DNA from: Castor canadensis
Lineage: Eukaryota > Chordata > Mammalia > Rodentia > Castoridae
NCBI RefSeq assembly: GCF_047511655.1
Contig: NC_133399.1
Coordinates: forward strand, 8,621,333-8,685,332
Length of the DNA: 64,000 nt
Direction of reading: 5' to 3'
The notes beneath the pieces are model-generated. The model had not been told where the DNA came from. It saw only the letters and a list, made by a program, of their open reading frames with translations, and did not search any database. A program made the position numbers and the translations under genes. Below are positions 13,401 to 22,432 of the stretch, in pieces. Position 1 is the stretch's first letter; each line of letters begins with the position of its first letter.

Positions 13401-14292
13401 GTCCGTCAGTAAGGAGCACTTGTGTCCCACCAGGCTAAGGTAGAGATCCTGATCCACTGCACCTCCACAGTTCACACTCCAGTCAACTATGCCATTTGCA
13501 GGAGGCAACCAAGGCCACTACATCACCCAAAAGAGGAAGCAGATAGAAGTCCAAGCCAAGGTGTAGAGACACTGGTGGGGTCAAGGATAGCTTCTGAAAG
13601 GGGAAGTGGTCAGCTTTCATCCAGATTGGGCAACTGGTTAACTTAGTACATCTTAAGAAAGAAAAGTCAGATAAGGAAGGGGAGGAGGGAGACAGCCATG
13701 CCTTTCTTCTGCCACACACATGTGGTGGGGGAGGGAGATCAAAGACCATTGTGGTGGATAACCAGAAGCCCAGAGATTGATGGACACAAAGACATGGTTC
13801 AAGCAGAAAGCAGACCCTGGACAGTGCCCCTCAGAAGGCCTGAAGTCCAGCACTGGAGACTGTGGGACACCAGGGAGCCTCAGTCTGGCCAGCCTGCTCT
13901 GGGGTCCCCCCATGGGTGCACCAATATGGGGAAGATATGAAGGAAACAAACCCAAAATAGACTAGGGGTGAGAGGACAGGGATGGGAGCAAGGCTTGGGA
14001 TGGCATGACAAGAACTCCAAGCCCACACACTTCCCCTAACTCCCCGACCCCTCACAAGTCCATCCACCTGGGCCCGCACTGCTGTCACACTCACCAGGCC
14101 CAGGTGACCCAAGAGCCAACTCCGTTGGGGGGGCTGAGGGAAACATTGGAGGCGGCGAGAGTTTTCATAGCAGGCGTAGATCCGGGTCAGGACACGAGCC
14201 AGGAGCCAGGAGGCCCCAACCAGCAGCAGGAGCAGCCACGGGGAGGCGGCCACCGACCCCAGGCCCAGCCAGGACAGGCTCAGCCGTGGCAT
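1026..14292 (-). CDS. Cyp4f14: Cytochrome P450 family 4F (Cyp4f14-like), complete coding region in 12 exons
   Basis: Microsomal haem monooxygenase. CYP4F enzymes omega-hydroxylate leukotriene B4, arachidonate and other long-chain lipids, using NADPH-P450 reductase at the ER. Twelve coding segments, each with AG/GT borders and matching phases, sum to 1575 nt, giving 524 residues plus stop. Visible in order: an N-terminal membrane anchor (about 15-37), a proline-rich hinge (FPQPP), the I-helix with GHDTT (329-333), the ExxR pair E387/R390, an FRF motif, and the haem loop FSAGPRNCIG with ligand Cys468. The length and an ending close to SAGAQ match mouse Cyp4f14 as I remember it. The I-helix residue that is Glu in CYP4F2/3 is Gly328 here. 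The start is the ATG at 14292, one base inside an acceptor (CTGCAG|G at 14293), so a non-coding first exon must lie further upstream; I could not place it. No stop or frameshift is seen, so it is probably functional. The precise orthologue within the CYP4F cluster is less certain than the family. Confidence 0.93.
1554..1636 (-). CDS. Cyp4f14: CYP4F coding exon 11
   Basis: 83 nt between CCCGCAG and CCCAG|GTGAGA. It encodes [20 protein letters not shown] then IPFSAGP, which is the first half of the haem-binding loop; the loop is split by the next intron. Confidence 0.94.
1766..1830 (-). CDS. Cyp4f14: CYP4F coding exon 10
   Basis: 65 nt between CCCACAG and CCTGAG|GTGCTG. It encodes [20 protein letters not shown]. 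The RISIFG text is the Cyp4f14-like variant of this exon. Confidence 0.92.
1919..2052 (-). CDS. Cyp4f14: CYP4F coding exon 9 (ExxR)
   Basis: 134 nt between TCCTTAG and CCAAAG|GTGCCA. It encodes [20 protein letters not shown], holding the K-helix ExxR (E387, R390), then [16 protein letters not shown]. Confidence 0.94.
2194..2285 (+). repeat. B1-like SINE
   Basis: Starts GGGTGTGGTGGAGCACACC TG and carries TGTAATCCCAGCAC, the 7SL-derived core. In CYP4F intron 9-8. Confidence 0.75.
2787..2901 (-). repeat. B1-like SINE
   Basis: Reverse-orientation 7SL-derived text ending in TGGGATTACATGCATGTGCC. Intronic in the CYP4F gene. Confidence 0.75.
3398..3527 (-). CDS. Cyp4f14: CYP4F coding exon 8 (oxygen-activation motif)
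   Basis: 130 nt between CCTCAG and AATG|GTGAGT. It begins by completing Gly329 and encodes [19 protein letters not shown] then a Glu/Arg-rich helix. It ends inside the Trp codon of EIEW. Confidence 0.94.
3707..3773 (-). CDS. Cyp4f14: CYP4F coding exon 7 (I-helix, Gly328)
   Basis: 67 nt between CTCCAG and GGGG|GTGAGG. It encodes [20 protein letters not shown] then FG. Codon 328 is Gly where human CYP4F2/CYP4F3 have the Glu that can bond covalently to haem. Confidence 0.93.
4285..4431. repeat. (CT)n microsatellite in a polypyrimidine tract
   Basis: Pure CT repeat from about 4370 to 4430, preceded by interrupted TCCC/CTCT sequence. Intron of CYP4F. Confidence 0.95.
4922..5192 (-). CDS. Cyp4f14: CYP4F coding exon 6
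   Basis: 271 nt between CTGCAG and ACCAAG|GTGGGC. It encodes [18 protein letters not shown] through [12 protein letters not shown], which covers the F-G region and the start of the I-helix approach. Length and phase match the family. Confidence 0.94.
5385..5685 (+). repeat. MaLR-type LTR fragment (MST/MLT-like)
   Basis: GGTGGGGCCTAGTGGGAGG and the AACTGTAAGCCAAAGCAAAC to TTTTGTCACAGTAA text are characteristic of mammalian MaLR LTR 3' halves. Intron between the 271-nt and 122-nt exons of CYP4F. Confidence 0.65.
6030..6151 (-). CDS. Cyp4f14: CYP4F coding exon 5
   Basis: 122 nt between TGGCCAG and CAGGA|GTGAGT. It encodes [10 protein letters not shown] followed by [18 protein letters not shown]. 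The phase (2 nt left over) matches the next exon, which supplies the third base of a Glu codon. Confidence 0.94.
6495..6610 (+). repeat. MIR-like fragment
   Basis: CTTACTAGCTGGATAGACC then TGGGCAAACTCC and a CATCATCCATAATGGGG block follow MIR order. Another antisense MIR-like stretch (TTTACAGAAGAGGAAACTGA) lies at about 7790-7830. Confidence 0.55.
7935..8062 (-). CDS. Cyp4f14: CYP4F coding exon 4
   Basis: 128 nt between CTCCCAG and CAC|GTGAGT. It encodes [20 protein letters not shown], then [14 protein letters not shown]. The W/R-rich stretch is the C-helix that contacts haem propionates. Confidence 0.94.
8153..8206 (-). CDS. Cyp4f14: CYP4F coding exon 3
   Basis: 54 nt between GTCAG and CTGG|GTGAGT. 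It completes an Ala and encodes [17 protein letters not shown], the usual 54-nt exon of this family. The following intron is only 90 nt. Confidence 0.92.
8390..9010. repeat. Degenerate TGACATG-rich array in CYP4F intron
   Basis: Nine or more copies of TGACATG/GACATGA spaced irregularly at roughly 30-100 bp, with shared flanks such as ACACC and CCCC. It looks like a decayed minisatellite between coding exons 2 and 3. Confidence 0.5.
9224..9368 (-). CDS. Cyp4f14: CYP4F coding exon 2, 'IQSSEEG' type
   Basis: 145 nt between TTCTAG and CCAG|GTAG. It encodes 48 codons plus 1 nt, beginning IQSSEEG and ending FAP. This is the version used in human CYP4F3A and mouse Cyp4f14, not the NPTEEG version of CYP4F2/CYP4F3B. 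A second, alternative version was not found in the 4.7-kb intron upstream. Confidence 0.9.
10625..10745 (-). repeat. Copy of the MaLR internal segment inside its LTR
   Basis: About 110 bp here, from GATCCTGAGCCTCTCACATT to CATAACTGTTGCATTCTGTA, repeats 11385-11497 with few changes. The internal segment has been duplicated into the left terminal repeat. Confidence 0.75.
11815..12034 (-). repeat. Chimeric B1/ID-like SINE
   Basis: Reverse orientation: GTGTTTGAACTCAGGGCCTC (tRNA-like box B side) then GATAGGGTCTCACAAACTA and TAGGATTACAGGTGTGAAC. Confidence 0.85.
12266..12437 (-). repeat. Chimeric SINE, truncated
   Basis: Reverse-orientation ID-like half (GTTTAAACTCAGGACTTCAC) plus part of the B1-like half, ending without the usual TTACAGG block. 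Confidence 0.75.
14095..14292 (-). CDS. Cyp4f14: CYP4F coding exon 1 (gene exon 2): start codon and membrane anchor
   Basis: 198 nt, 66 codons, phase 0 at the donor (CTG|GTGAGT). It carries the start Met, the hydrophobic signal-anchor with a run of leucines, and the FPQPPQR hinge. The acceptor CTGCAG|G lies immediately before the ATG. Confidence 0.93.
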
Positions 14293-14394
14293 CCTGCAGG
14301 GCAGATGGACAGAGTGAGCACCTGTGGACAGGAGATGGACAGGGAAATCCAGAGACACAGGACAGGGGCAGAGACTTAGTATTGAAAGGCAGAG

Positions 14395-14497
14395 CAGGAA
14401 GGGAGAGTGAGACCAGAGAAGAGGTAGTGAAAGGGGAGAGGAAGAAGAGGAAGAGGACCAGGAGGAGGAGGACGAGGAGGAGGAGGAGGGGAGAGTC
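14395..14497. repeat. (GGA)n-rich tract
   Basis: Purine-only run GAGGAGGAGG with AGGACGAGGA interruptions, about 200 bp upstream of the CYP4F start codon. Confidence 0.9.
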
Positions 14498-14499
14498 CC

Positions 14500-17030
14500 A
14501 TCAGAGTCCAAACCTGTCTGAATCATAGGAAGGTGGCCAGAGGCTGTCACCCAGAAACCACCAGCCTCCCAGGTCAGCTAGATCCGTGGAGCCACCCAAC
14601 CTTGGGCAGTACCCTTCCCATTCTAGGCTAGACTCCCCCTCAGCCCCACCTCTATGACAGCTTGGCACCTGTCAGCAGTAGCTTGTCCCCACAATCTCTC
14701 TCCCCTCTGCTGGCACTTCTTTGTCCCTGGCTTCTGACCAGAAGAGGCTGAGCTGCTCTGGGCTGGACCAGCCAATCCCCCACAGGTCCCAGTGTCTCCT
14801 CCCTGCCTGGGCCTGTGACCAAGATGTGGGGGTGGGGCCAGTGGTTACAGAGGGACCAACTCGGGCTACAGAGCATGGGAACCAAATGTAGGGTGGACAA
14901 GTTTTGGGGGTGGACAAAGATGACTCTGAGCCCCCAAGTGTCCAACCACCCCTACCCTTTCATCAGGTAAAAGCATAGACTGGAGGTTCTGAGGACAGGA
15001 GACCAGGGCCAGAATATTCTCCCAGGATCCTGTCCAAGGTGGGCTGGGAGGACACAGAACCCCGTTTCTTGGCTAGAATCTGGGGGCTCTGAGATGCAAG
15101 TCTCTGTCCACCACTGCTCAGCCTGACAAGGTTTCAGTCCTGCCTCTGAGCAGCCCAGGGCCCAGGTGAGACATGAATTTCAGGAAGAGAGAACCGGGGC
15201 TCAGGTCAAATTCCACAGGTAAAGAGCTCAGGTGGAGCAGCACATCTGGAGTCTGGGCTCTAGGAGAGATGAGAGATGGAGGGAGGAGGGTCCTGAGCAG
15301 AGGATGAGCAAGAAGATGACAGGGGATGGCAGAGCCAGGTGACCCTAAGTGGAATCTCATTCGGCCCCATCCTTCTCTGAATGGGCAAAGCAGGACCTGC
15401 TGGGCTCAGTCTTCGCTTGTAGGAAATGGGATGTCTGATGAGGGCCTTAGAGGAAGACAGAAGAGGGCTCCATAGAGAAGAAAGCCCCAAAAAGAGGAAA
15501 TGAGGGAAGGCGCAGCAAATACTACTGGAGCTTCTCTGAGCTACGCCTCTGCTCTGTGCAAAAGATGGTAGGGAAAGTTCTTCTACTGTGTGCTGGGTCT
15601 GCTCCATAAAACATGCCTACTGTGTGCTCTACATAAAGCATGCAAGGGAATTGCACCTGTATATTGAGTGCCTGGTACTCTACATAAAGCCTGCTTTCTG
15701 TGTGCTGCCTGCTCTATCTAAAGTGTGCCTACTGAATGCCACCTGCTCTAAGTGCATCTGATGAATGTCACCTGTTGTCCATAGTGTGCCTATTGTATGC
15801 TGCCTGCTCTACCTAAAGCTTGCCTACTATGTGCTGGATCCCCTACATAAACCGTGCCTGCTTTTTACCAGATGCTAACCCCCATCACAAGGCCCATGGT
15901 TTCCCACCCCCCTCTCCTCAGCTGTCTGGGAAATTGAGCCCTAGGAATAGGGTGGAGAGACCCAAGTAGTGGCATCTGCAGGAGGGAAGGTGCCCCTTTA
16001 ACAGAAAAGCAAACTGAGGCACAAAGACAGTGAGACTCTTGCCTAAATCACAGAGCTCAAAGGAACCCAGGTCTGTTGGACCCTGAGCACAAACTCCTCC
16101 CTCCTGCCATGTGCCTCCCTTTCCCCATTTGGTGCAGGCAATGCCTCATTAATGCAGGGACATTTATAGAGGTGGGGTCTCAGGTTACCTGGCATCCCCA
16201 GAGAGGAAACACCCTGAGGCCCCTTGATCACCACATGGCTCCTCCTCCCAACCCAGGATTCTCTGCCCAACAGATCATGTGCTCATCTTATGCCCCGCCC
16301 CCATCGTGTCTAGAATTTCTCAGGTGAGGGGGCTTAAAGAATCAGACTCCTGGCAGAGCTGCTGAGAGGGAGCTGGGAAAGAGGCAGTATTCCAGACACT
16401 CATAGGATTTTAGGACATCCCAAAGTTCCCTTTGCCCCCCACTACCACCTCAGCCCACCTGGACAGTGGCTGCTCCTAGAGCCTCAGTAGGGTGGTGTCC
16501 TCTCCTCCAGAGTCCCCACCCTCTCCCTGAGGACCGACTGCTGGCAGGTCCATCCACGTCAAGGTCAGGGGCAAGGGCAGAGTTTGATAAACCAGGCAGG
16601 AGCTGCAGACAGAAGAAAAGGTCCCCATTGCTGAAGATGCTGGGCTTGCTGTAGACTAATTGTGTGCCTGGGATAGTCAGGCAGTCCTAAGCATCACCGG
16701 CTCTGTCTGCATAAGCCAGTGAGCCTATGTTAAGGCCTTAAGGTATAGGAAGATTTTCCATAGCCAATGTATGAATGGCAACAAGGCTGAAAAGTATTGA
16801 AGTGACTTGCTCAAAGTCACATGGCTGGTGGAGGCCGGTGGCCTAGCTTCTCACTGTGTGCCATTCACTGCTGAACTGTTTTCCTTCTTGTTTGTAACCA
16901 GGCATTTCAGTGCCACCCTCCTCACACGGTGATAGTAAGAATTAACAGCACCAACCATGCACAAGGCTCACGACAGAGGGAGGGCTCCACAAATGCTGTT
17001 CATTGTGATTGGTTTTTTAGTGCTTGTTGT
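14500..17030. other. CYP4F upstream region, no coding exon recognised
   Basis: The non-coding first exon and promoter of the P450 should lie on the minus strand here or further right, but no convincing donor-plus-promoter pair was seen. Short MIR-like remnants occur near 15995-16090 and 16790-16860 (antisense AACTGAGGCACAAAG and GTCACATGGCTGG blocks). Confidence 0.4.
15585..15875. repeat. Degenerate ~36-bp tandem array
   Basis: About seven imperfect units around TGCCTACTGTGTGCTG and CTCTACATAAAGCNTGC, for example near 15600, 15670, 15715, 15790 and 15840. Confidence 0.7.
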
Positions 17031-17032
17031 TT

Positions 17033-17336
17033 TGTTTGGTGGCACTGGCGTTTGAAGTCAGGGCCTCACACTTGCTAGGCAGGTGTTCTACCACTTGAGC
17101 CACACCCCAAGCCCTTTTGAGATAGAGTCTCACTTTTTGCCCAGGCCAGCCTGGACTGTAATCCTCTTATTTACACCTCCTGCTTATCTGAGATGACAGG
17201 CAGGTGCTACCATGCCTGACTCGTTGGTTGAGATAGGATCTTGCTGACTTTTTGCCCAGACTGTCTTTGAGCCGTGATCCTCCCAATCTCTGCTTCCAAG
17301 TAACTGGGATTACAGGTGTGAGACACTGCATCTGGC
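17033..17336 (-). repeat. Chimeric SINE with a second B1-like unit
   Basis: Reverse ID-like half (AAGTCAGGGCCTCACACTTG) followed by two B1-like reverse units, each with GAGATAGRRTCTTGCTGAC-like and TTACAGGTGTGAGAC text. Confidence 0.8.
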
Positions 17337-17399
17337 CTTGGTGTTGTTCCTGTGGCCTTTGTGAGCCCATTCCTACAGAAGGCACTTGTTCCCAGCCCC

Positions 17400-18150
17400 A
17401 CAAAAAAATTGCATAACTATGACATCACAGGCAACAGCAGAATCCAACACATAGTAGGTGCTTAGAGTTAGACTGAAGAGAGGCACAGAAGGATAGGCAG
17501 GTCAACATCAGCACAAGCTTTATTTGGGAAAGAAAGCCTATGGAAGGGTCTTCAGCAAAAAAGCCAGAACCCACGGCCACATACAGGCTTGGGGTAGATA
17601 CAGGGGGAGCTGGTGGAAAAGTACCAGGAAGGTCACTGGGCGGGAAAATTTTCTTGTGGTCACTAAGGAATGTTGCTGCTGGGAAACAAAGGAAGATCAC
17701 CTGCTCAACTGGTCTTGATGCCCCTGGAGATGAAAGGGAGAATGATGTTGCTGGCCCTGAAGCAATGTCCACCAGTGCCTTAGCAAGTGGTCTGATGGGG
17801 CAGGGGCAGCCTGTCTAACTAAATTTGTAAGCAGGGGCTGCGAGACCATCTTTGCAGCTGCAGAGGAGGCTTGGTGGTTTTTCTCAGAAGACCCCATCTG
17901 CAGCAAGAAAGCATTGAGAACAGAGGTGACAAAAATCACAAGAAGCAGAAGCTCTGAATGCACACTCCAGGGACCAGTGAACTTTGGAAGGAGTGGGGGA
18001 GCAAAGGGAGAGTTGAAAAGGCAATAAAAAGGGAAACCTAAAGCACCTCACCAGTCTACCGGTTTCCGGGTCCTGCTGCTTGGCTCTTTGAGTAGCCTTC
18101 ACTTTCACTTTGTGGCAATGAAGATTCCTTTGCTTTTACTCTGCCAGTGT
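17400..18150. other. Unassigned stretch, possibly LTR-derived
   Basis: No gene recognised. It contains GGCAATAAAAAGGGAAACC followed by CTTTCACTTTGTGGCAATG, which resembles a poly(A)-signal/U5 segment of an LTR, but no second copy or TG...CA borders were found. Confidence 0.25.
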
Positions 18151-18165
18151 TCCTATCGTTAATTT

Positions 18166-18358
18166 TTCTGGGTGTGGTACTGGGGTTTGACCTCAAGGCC
18201 TACACCTTGAGCCACTCCACCACCCTTTTTTGTGAAAGATTTTTTCGAGATAGGGTCTCATGAACTATTTTCCCCAGGCTGGCTTCGAACCGCAATCCTC
18301 CTGATCTCTGCTTCTTGAGTAGCTGTGGTTACAAGCCTGAGCCACAGGCCCCTAGCGA
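18166..18358 (-). repeat. Chimeric B1/ID-like SINE
   Basis: Reverse orientation; GGTACTGGGGTTTGACCTC, then TTTTTCGAGATAGGGTCTCA and GGCTTCGAACCGCAATCCTC. Confidence 0.85.
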
Positions 18359-18619
18359 TCCTATCTTTAATTTTTTAAAGTTTAGAGAAGGTTAGCCCAA
18401 GGTTAGTTGAGTGCCTCAAACCCATGCATCAGAGATAAAGGTTAATTGTCCCTTTGTCAGTCTTTGCGGTTGGGTGGGGAGTTCCCAGTAAGCCACCTGT
18501 GTGGGGGGGTTAGGCCTAGAATGGTCTTTACTATTCACCATAATACTTAGGAAATATCTAGGGAAGAGAAGGAGATTTACAGCCTTAAGCCCTAAGGCTT
18601 AACTCAAGAAATAAGAACT

Positions 18620-18865
18620 GACCAGGTGCTGGTGGCTCATGCCTGCAATCCCAGCTACTTGGGAGGCTGAGGTCAAGGGGATTGCAGTTCAAGGCTAGGC
18701 CAGGCAAACAGTTCTTGAGACCCCATCTTCAAAATAACCAGAGCAAAATGGACTGGTGGTGTGACTCAAGAGGTAGAGCACTTGCTTTGCAAGTTCAAAG
18801 CTGTGAGTTCAAACCCCAGTTCCACTGAAGGAAGGAAGGAAAGAAAGAAGGAAGGAAGCTAGCTC
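18620..18865 (+). repeat. Chimeric SINE with (GAAG)n tail
   Basis: Forward B1-like half (GGTGGCTCATGCCTGCAATC), ID-like half (GAGTTCAAACCCCAGTTCC), then GAAGGAAGGAAAGAAAGAAG as a microsatellite grown from the A-tail. Confidence 0.85.
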
Positions 18866-19214
18866 ACACAGCAAGGGGAGGGGCACAGAGGTGGTGCACA
18901 ACACAGGTGAGCAGTTCCTATCTTGGGTCATCATGAAGACAAACGAAGTGTGGACCAGGAACCTGGGTACCTGCTAGAATGCAGAATCTCATGCTTCCAC
19001 CCAGAAATCCTGGCTCAGCATCACATTCCTAGGTATCCTGGGGAGTTCCCATGCATCCTGTCAAGCCTAAGACAGATGTCTTGCTTTAAGGTGCCTGGGT
19101 CCAGGTTTTGCAAGGATGCAGAACAGGAGCCCTTGGGTTCCCTGAGTCCCAAACCTTCTGTTTAGTTATCACATATAAAGAGAAAGATCTATAGCTCCAA
19201 AGACTTGTATGCTG

Positions 19215-19460
19215 ATGTGTGAGTTCTGAGCACCTACTGCCTGCCGGACACTATTCTGGGCTCAGAGGACGCCACACGAGCATTCTGCAGTGGAAGGAGC
19301 CACAGCTCATGGAGAGACAGACAATGATCAGATAAGTCAATCCAATAAATGAGTAAGTGACGTGCCTGAGGGAGGAGCCCTAACTCAGGCCACAGGTCAG
19401 GGAGGCCTGCCAGGAGGCAGTGTCCTTGAAGCAGAGACAGGAAGGAGAAAAGAGTCTCCA
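19215..19460 (+). repeat. L2-like 3' end fragment
   Basis: GAGCACCTACTGCCTGCC, then CTCATGGAGAGACAGACAAT and AATAAATGAGTAAG, follow L2/MIR 3' consensus order. A related piece (GAGCACCTACACTGTACCTG) is at 21020-21145. Confidence 0.55.
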
Positions 19461-19659
19461 AGGGCAGGCTTGCAATGGGGCATCAGACTGAGGTCACCAA
19501 TGGTGGAATCCCACAATTGATTCTTGGGAAGGCCAAGGTGGGAGGCAACACCTGGCTTCATACAGAAGCCTGGAGAAGATGGTGACTTTTGACCAAGGTC
19601 TCACGTCCAATGGGACCTCAAGCCATGGTGGAGGTCATGGATCCCGGTTCTTGAGTCTG

Positions 19660-20060
19660 GGGCTGAAGGAGAAGAGGAAGCCCCGGCGGAAGCGGAAGTC
19701 AGGGCGGAAGCGGAAGCAGAAGCCAGAGCGGAAGCGGAAGCAGAAGCCAGAGCGGAAGGGAAACCCCGACAGGGGGGCCGTGCCTGGAGTCTGGGTCGGC
19801 TTTCGAGAGGTTCTCAGCCCGCGAGGAGTGTCTCAGAGGCCAGGTCACACAGGCTGGCTGTGGGCTGTCCCTCAGGGAGAGTTGGAGGGCGGGGAGCCCT
19901 GCTGGGGACCCTCCCCAGGTCCCTGACCCCCGCCCAGGCCGCGGCAGTGCACAGCCCGCCACGTGTCCCTCCGTGGACGACCAGGCTCGGCCACTGCGCG
20001 TCCACCTCCGAGCCTCGCACCTCCCGTGTGGAAAATGGGTCACACGCGACTTAGCAGAGC
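19660..20060. promoter_or_regulatory. CpG-rich patch, possible CpG island
   Basis: CpG-dense relative to flanks (GGGCGGAAG, CCCGCGAGG, CCACTGCGCGTCC, CACACGCGACT). No promoter motif or gene start could be tied to it. The open frame through it is low-complexity Lys/Arg and is not called as a gene. Confidence 0.35.
19676..19762 (+). repeat. GCGGAAG tandem repeat
   Basis: Repeats of GCGGAAGCGGAAGCAGAAGC with CCAGAG linkers, period about 30 bp, two to three units. Purine-rich with repeated GGAA cores. Confidence 0.85.
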
Positions 20061-20202
20061 TTGGCAAGCTTTCTGTGTGACAATGGAAGGGAAAACGGCA
20101 TGTGAGTAATTCCCCTATCCAAGCAGCTTATGAAATTTGTGAGCACTTGAGTGTGTGTGTACACACTGGTACACGTATTAAAACGAAACAAAACAAAAAA
20201 CC

Positions 20203-20594
20203 TCCAGGCTGGTGCGTGCACGTGTTCCTAGCTACTCAGGAGGCAGAAATCGGGAGGATCGAGGTTCAAAGCCAGCTCAGACACATAGTTCATGACACCC
20301 TATCTGGGAAAAAACCCTTCACAAAAATAGGGCTGGTGGAGTGGCTCAAGGTGAAGGCCCTGAGCTCAAACTCCAGTACCATCAAAGAAAACAAAAAACA
20401 CACACAAAGCAAGCAAACAGCAGCAACAACAAAAAAACTCAACTGTAGACAAATCCACATATCCCAGTGGAAATGGGGAACTAGAATCGAAATAAAGACT
20501 ATTTTGACTTTTTTTGGTGGCACTGGAGTTTGAACTCAGGGCCTCATGCTTACTAGACAGGTGCACTTACTGCTTGAGCCACTCTGCCAACCCT
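20203..20594. repeat. Two opposed chimeric/ID-like SINEs
   Basis: Forward chimeric SINE at 20203-20395 (ending AGCTCAAACTCCAGTACC) and a reverse ID-like half at 20508-20594 (GGCACTGGAGTTTGAACTC). Confidence 0.85.
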
Positions 20595-20869
20595 ATTTTG
20601 ACTTTTTATGCATCTCTCTTGGTTTCTTTTTCACACTGAGCTCCATGATGACGAAAACACAATTTTAAAAAGAAATAAGATTTTTACACTGTGGGAGGCA
20701 CAAAGTTAGTTCACGAAAAAGGTTAGCAGTTCTTAGTTGAAGTCACTCTGAAGGTACACCTCCCAGATGTTAGTTTGGGATTTCTAGACCATCATTCCTG
20801 CTGCCTCCTGGCTGGAGTCTCCCATCTTCTTTTCTTGGCTGTTGGGAGGAAACAAGTTCCAGATTCAGC

Positions 20870-21060
20870 AAAATTGAATTTGAGTCCAAGCGCTGCTTCT
20901 TGCTGCTGTATGACCTTGGGCAAGTTCCTTCCCCTTTCTGAGTCTCATGTCCTCCTTGGTAAAATGGGAAGGTGGGGTTATAAATCCCCAGTAGTTTATC
21001 CCTCAAAAATGAACTGTTTGAGCACCTACACTGTACCTGGCCTGATGCTAGGACTCCAGG
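20870..21060 (+). repeat. MIR
   Basis: TGCTGTATGACCTTGGGCAA, CTTTCTGAGTCTCATG and GGTAAAATGGGAAGG are the MIR core in order. Confidence 0.75.
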
Positions 21061-21148
21061 CACAGGATGACAAGACACACAAGGTTCCTATCATCATGGT
21101 GCTGTCTGATGGAGGAAGCCAACGCCAAGTCAGATGGTGAAGGTAAAA

Positions 21149-21172
21149 CACACACACACACACACACACACA
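21149..21172. repeat. (CA)n microsatellite
   Basis: About twelve CA units directly after GTAAAA. Confidence 0.95.
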
Positions 21173-21179
21173 AAGCAAA

Positions 21180-22080
21180 CAGAGAAATGAACAGAGTGAG
21201 ATGTTCTAGCAAGTGATGGGGGGTCCGTTCTGTGATCACCCCAAAAGGTGACCTGTGAGCAAAAACCTGGGTGACATGGGAGAATAGGCTATATAGAAGG
21301 ATGACCCCTGCAGCCACATCAAGAGTGAAAACACCAAGCATCAGTGGGGCAATCCAATGACCCGCTTACTTTCTTCATCAGTGCAGCTGAGATAAACGAA
21401 CATGGGGCAACTTCCCTCAGGGCCTGTGGGGGAAGTGGAGTCCACTACAGCGCAGCCAGTGGTGCTGATGAAATCTCGTCCATATTCAGGCCAGAAGCTG
21501 TTGCTGAATTTCACCCACCACTGTAAAGGTCGTGAAACCAATCAGTCCCGTGTCCAGGGCTGGATCTGCCAGCATCATGGCAGAGGTGCCAGGAGATCTA
21601 AGGAACTGGTTTTGGAGAATAAGACGCAAAGCTTCAGAGATGTGCAGGGGACTCAATAGTGGCTCCAGCCTCCCCTGGTGGGATTTATTGGGGTGCTAGA
21701 TCTGAGCAGTTGAATGACCCCCTCCACCAGCCCCCAGTTCAGAAGGGGAGGACACAGGGTGGCATCCACAGACCATCCAAGTGGAGGGAAAGTGTGTTTC
21801 TTATCCAAAACCCAGGAAGGGGGTGATGGGAAAAGCCTGCAAGGAGACAGGATTTTTCCCTTCACAGGGTGTCACTTAGCCCCAGGCAGTGGGTCCACCA
21901 GGGCAGAAGATCTGAGTGAAGCCCCTCTCCAGGGGGATATGAGGCGGTGACACTGCCCCAATGTAGGCAAGGGACAGGAGTCTTTGGACACCTGTCTGCA
22001 GCCCCTCAAGGCAAGTGAGATGGTATGTGGCGAGGGGACCAGGAGCTGGGAAGGCATGGGAACACTGTGTGTGAATGTAT
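21180..22080. other. Gene-free stretch
   Basis: No repeat family, exon or motif recognised with confidence; all reading frames are short. Confidence 0.4.
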
Positions 22081-22084
22081 TTTG

Positions 22085-22225
22085 TCCCTCCAGAACTCAT
22101 AATGGAATCTCATTCTCATTGGGAAGTACCACAAGGTTGGAGAATTAATCTGACTTCCATATTTAGAGGTGGGGCTTTGGGTAGGCGATAAGCACAGGAT
22201 AAGGTCATCAGGATTGAGTAGCAGT
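22085..22225 (+). repeat. MaLR LTR fragment
   Basis: GGAGAATTAATCTGACTTCC and AGAGGTGGGGCTTTGGGTAG match the 5' part of the MaLR LTR seen at 41140. A chimeric SINE (22247-22432, forward) follows immediately. Confidence 0.55.
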
Positions 22226-22246
22226 AGTGGTATAAGAAGAGAGAGA

Positions 22247-22432
22247 GCCGGACGCCTGTGGCTCATGCCTGTGATCCTAGCTACTTGAAAGGCAGAGATC
22301 AGGAGAATGGTGATTCAAAGCCAGTCTGCACAAATAGTTTGTGAGATCATTTCAAAAATAGCCAACACAAAACAGGGCTGGTGAAGTGGCTCTGAGTTCA
22401 AAGCCCCAGTAATGCCAAAAAAAAAAAGGATT
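22247..22432 (+). repeat. Chimeric B1/ID-like SINE
   Basis: Forward; CTGTGGCTCATGCCTGTGA through GGGCTGGTGAAGTGGCTCTG, with an A-rich tail. The middle of the ID-like half is deleted. Confidence 0.85.

Noticed and set aside
13831-14550. 239-codon frame around the P450 start as a single-exon protein
   Set aside because: It reads through intron on one side and through the acceptor and GGA tract on the other. Only 14095-14292 is exon.
19579-19926. Lys/Arg-rich 115-codon protein
   Set aside because: Explained by the GCGGAAG tandem repeat; no homologue recognised and no start context.
21341-21541. 66-67-codon overlapping frames on both strands near 21.4 kb
   Set aside because: Short, overlapping, no family match, no splice sites; chance frames.
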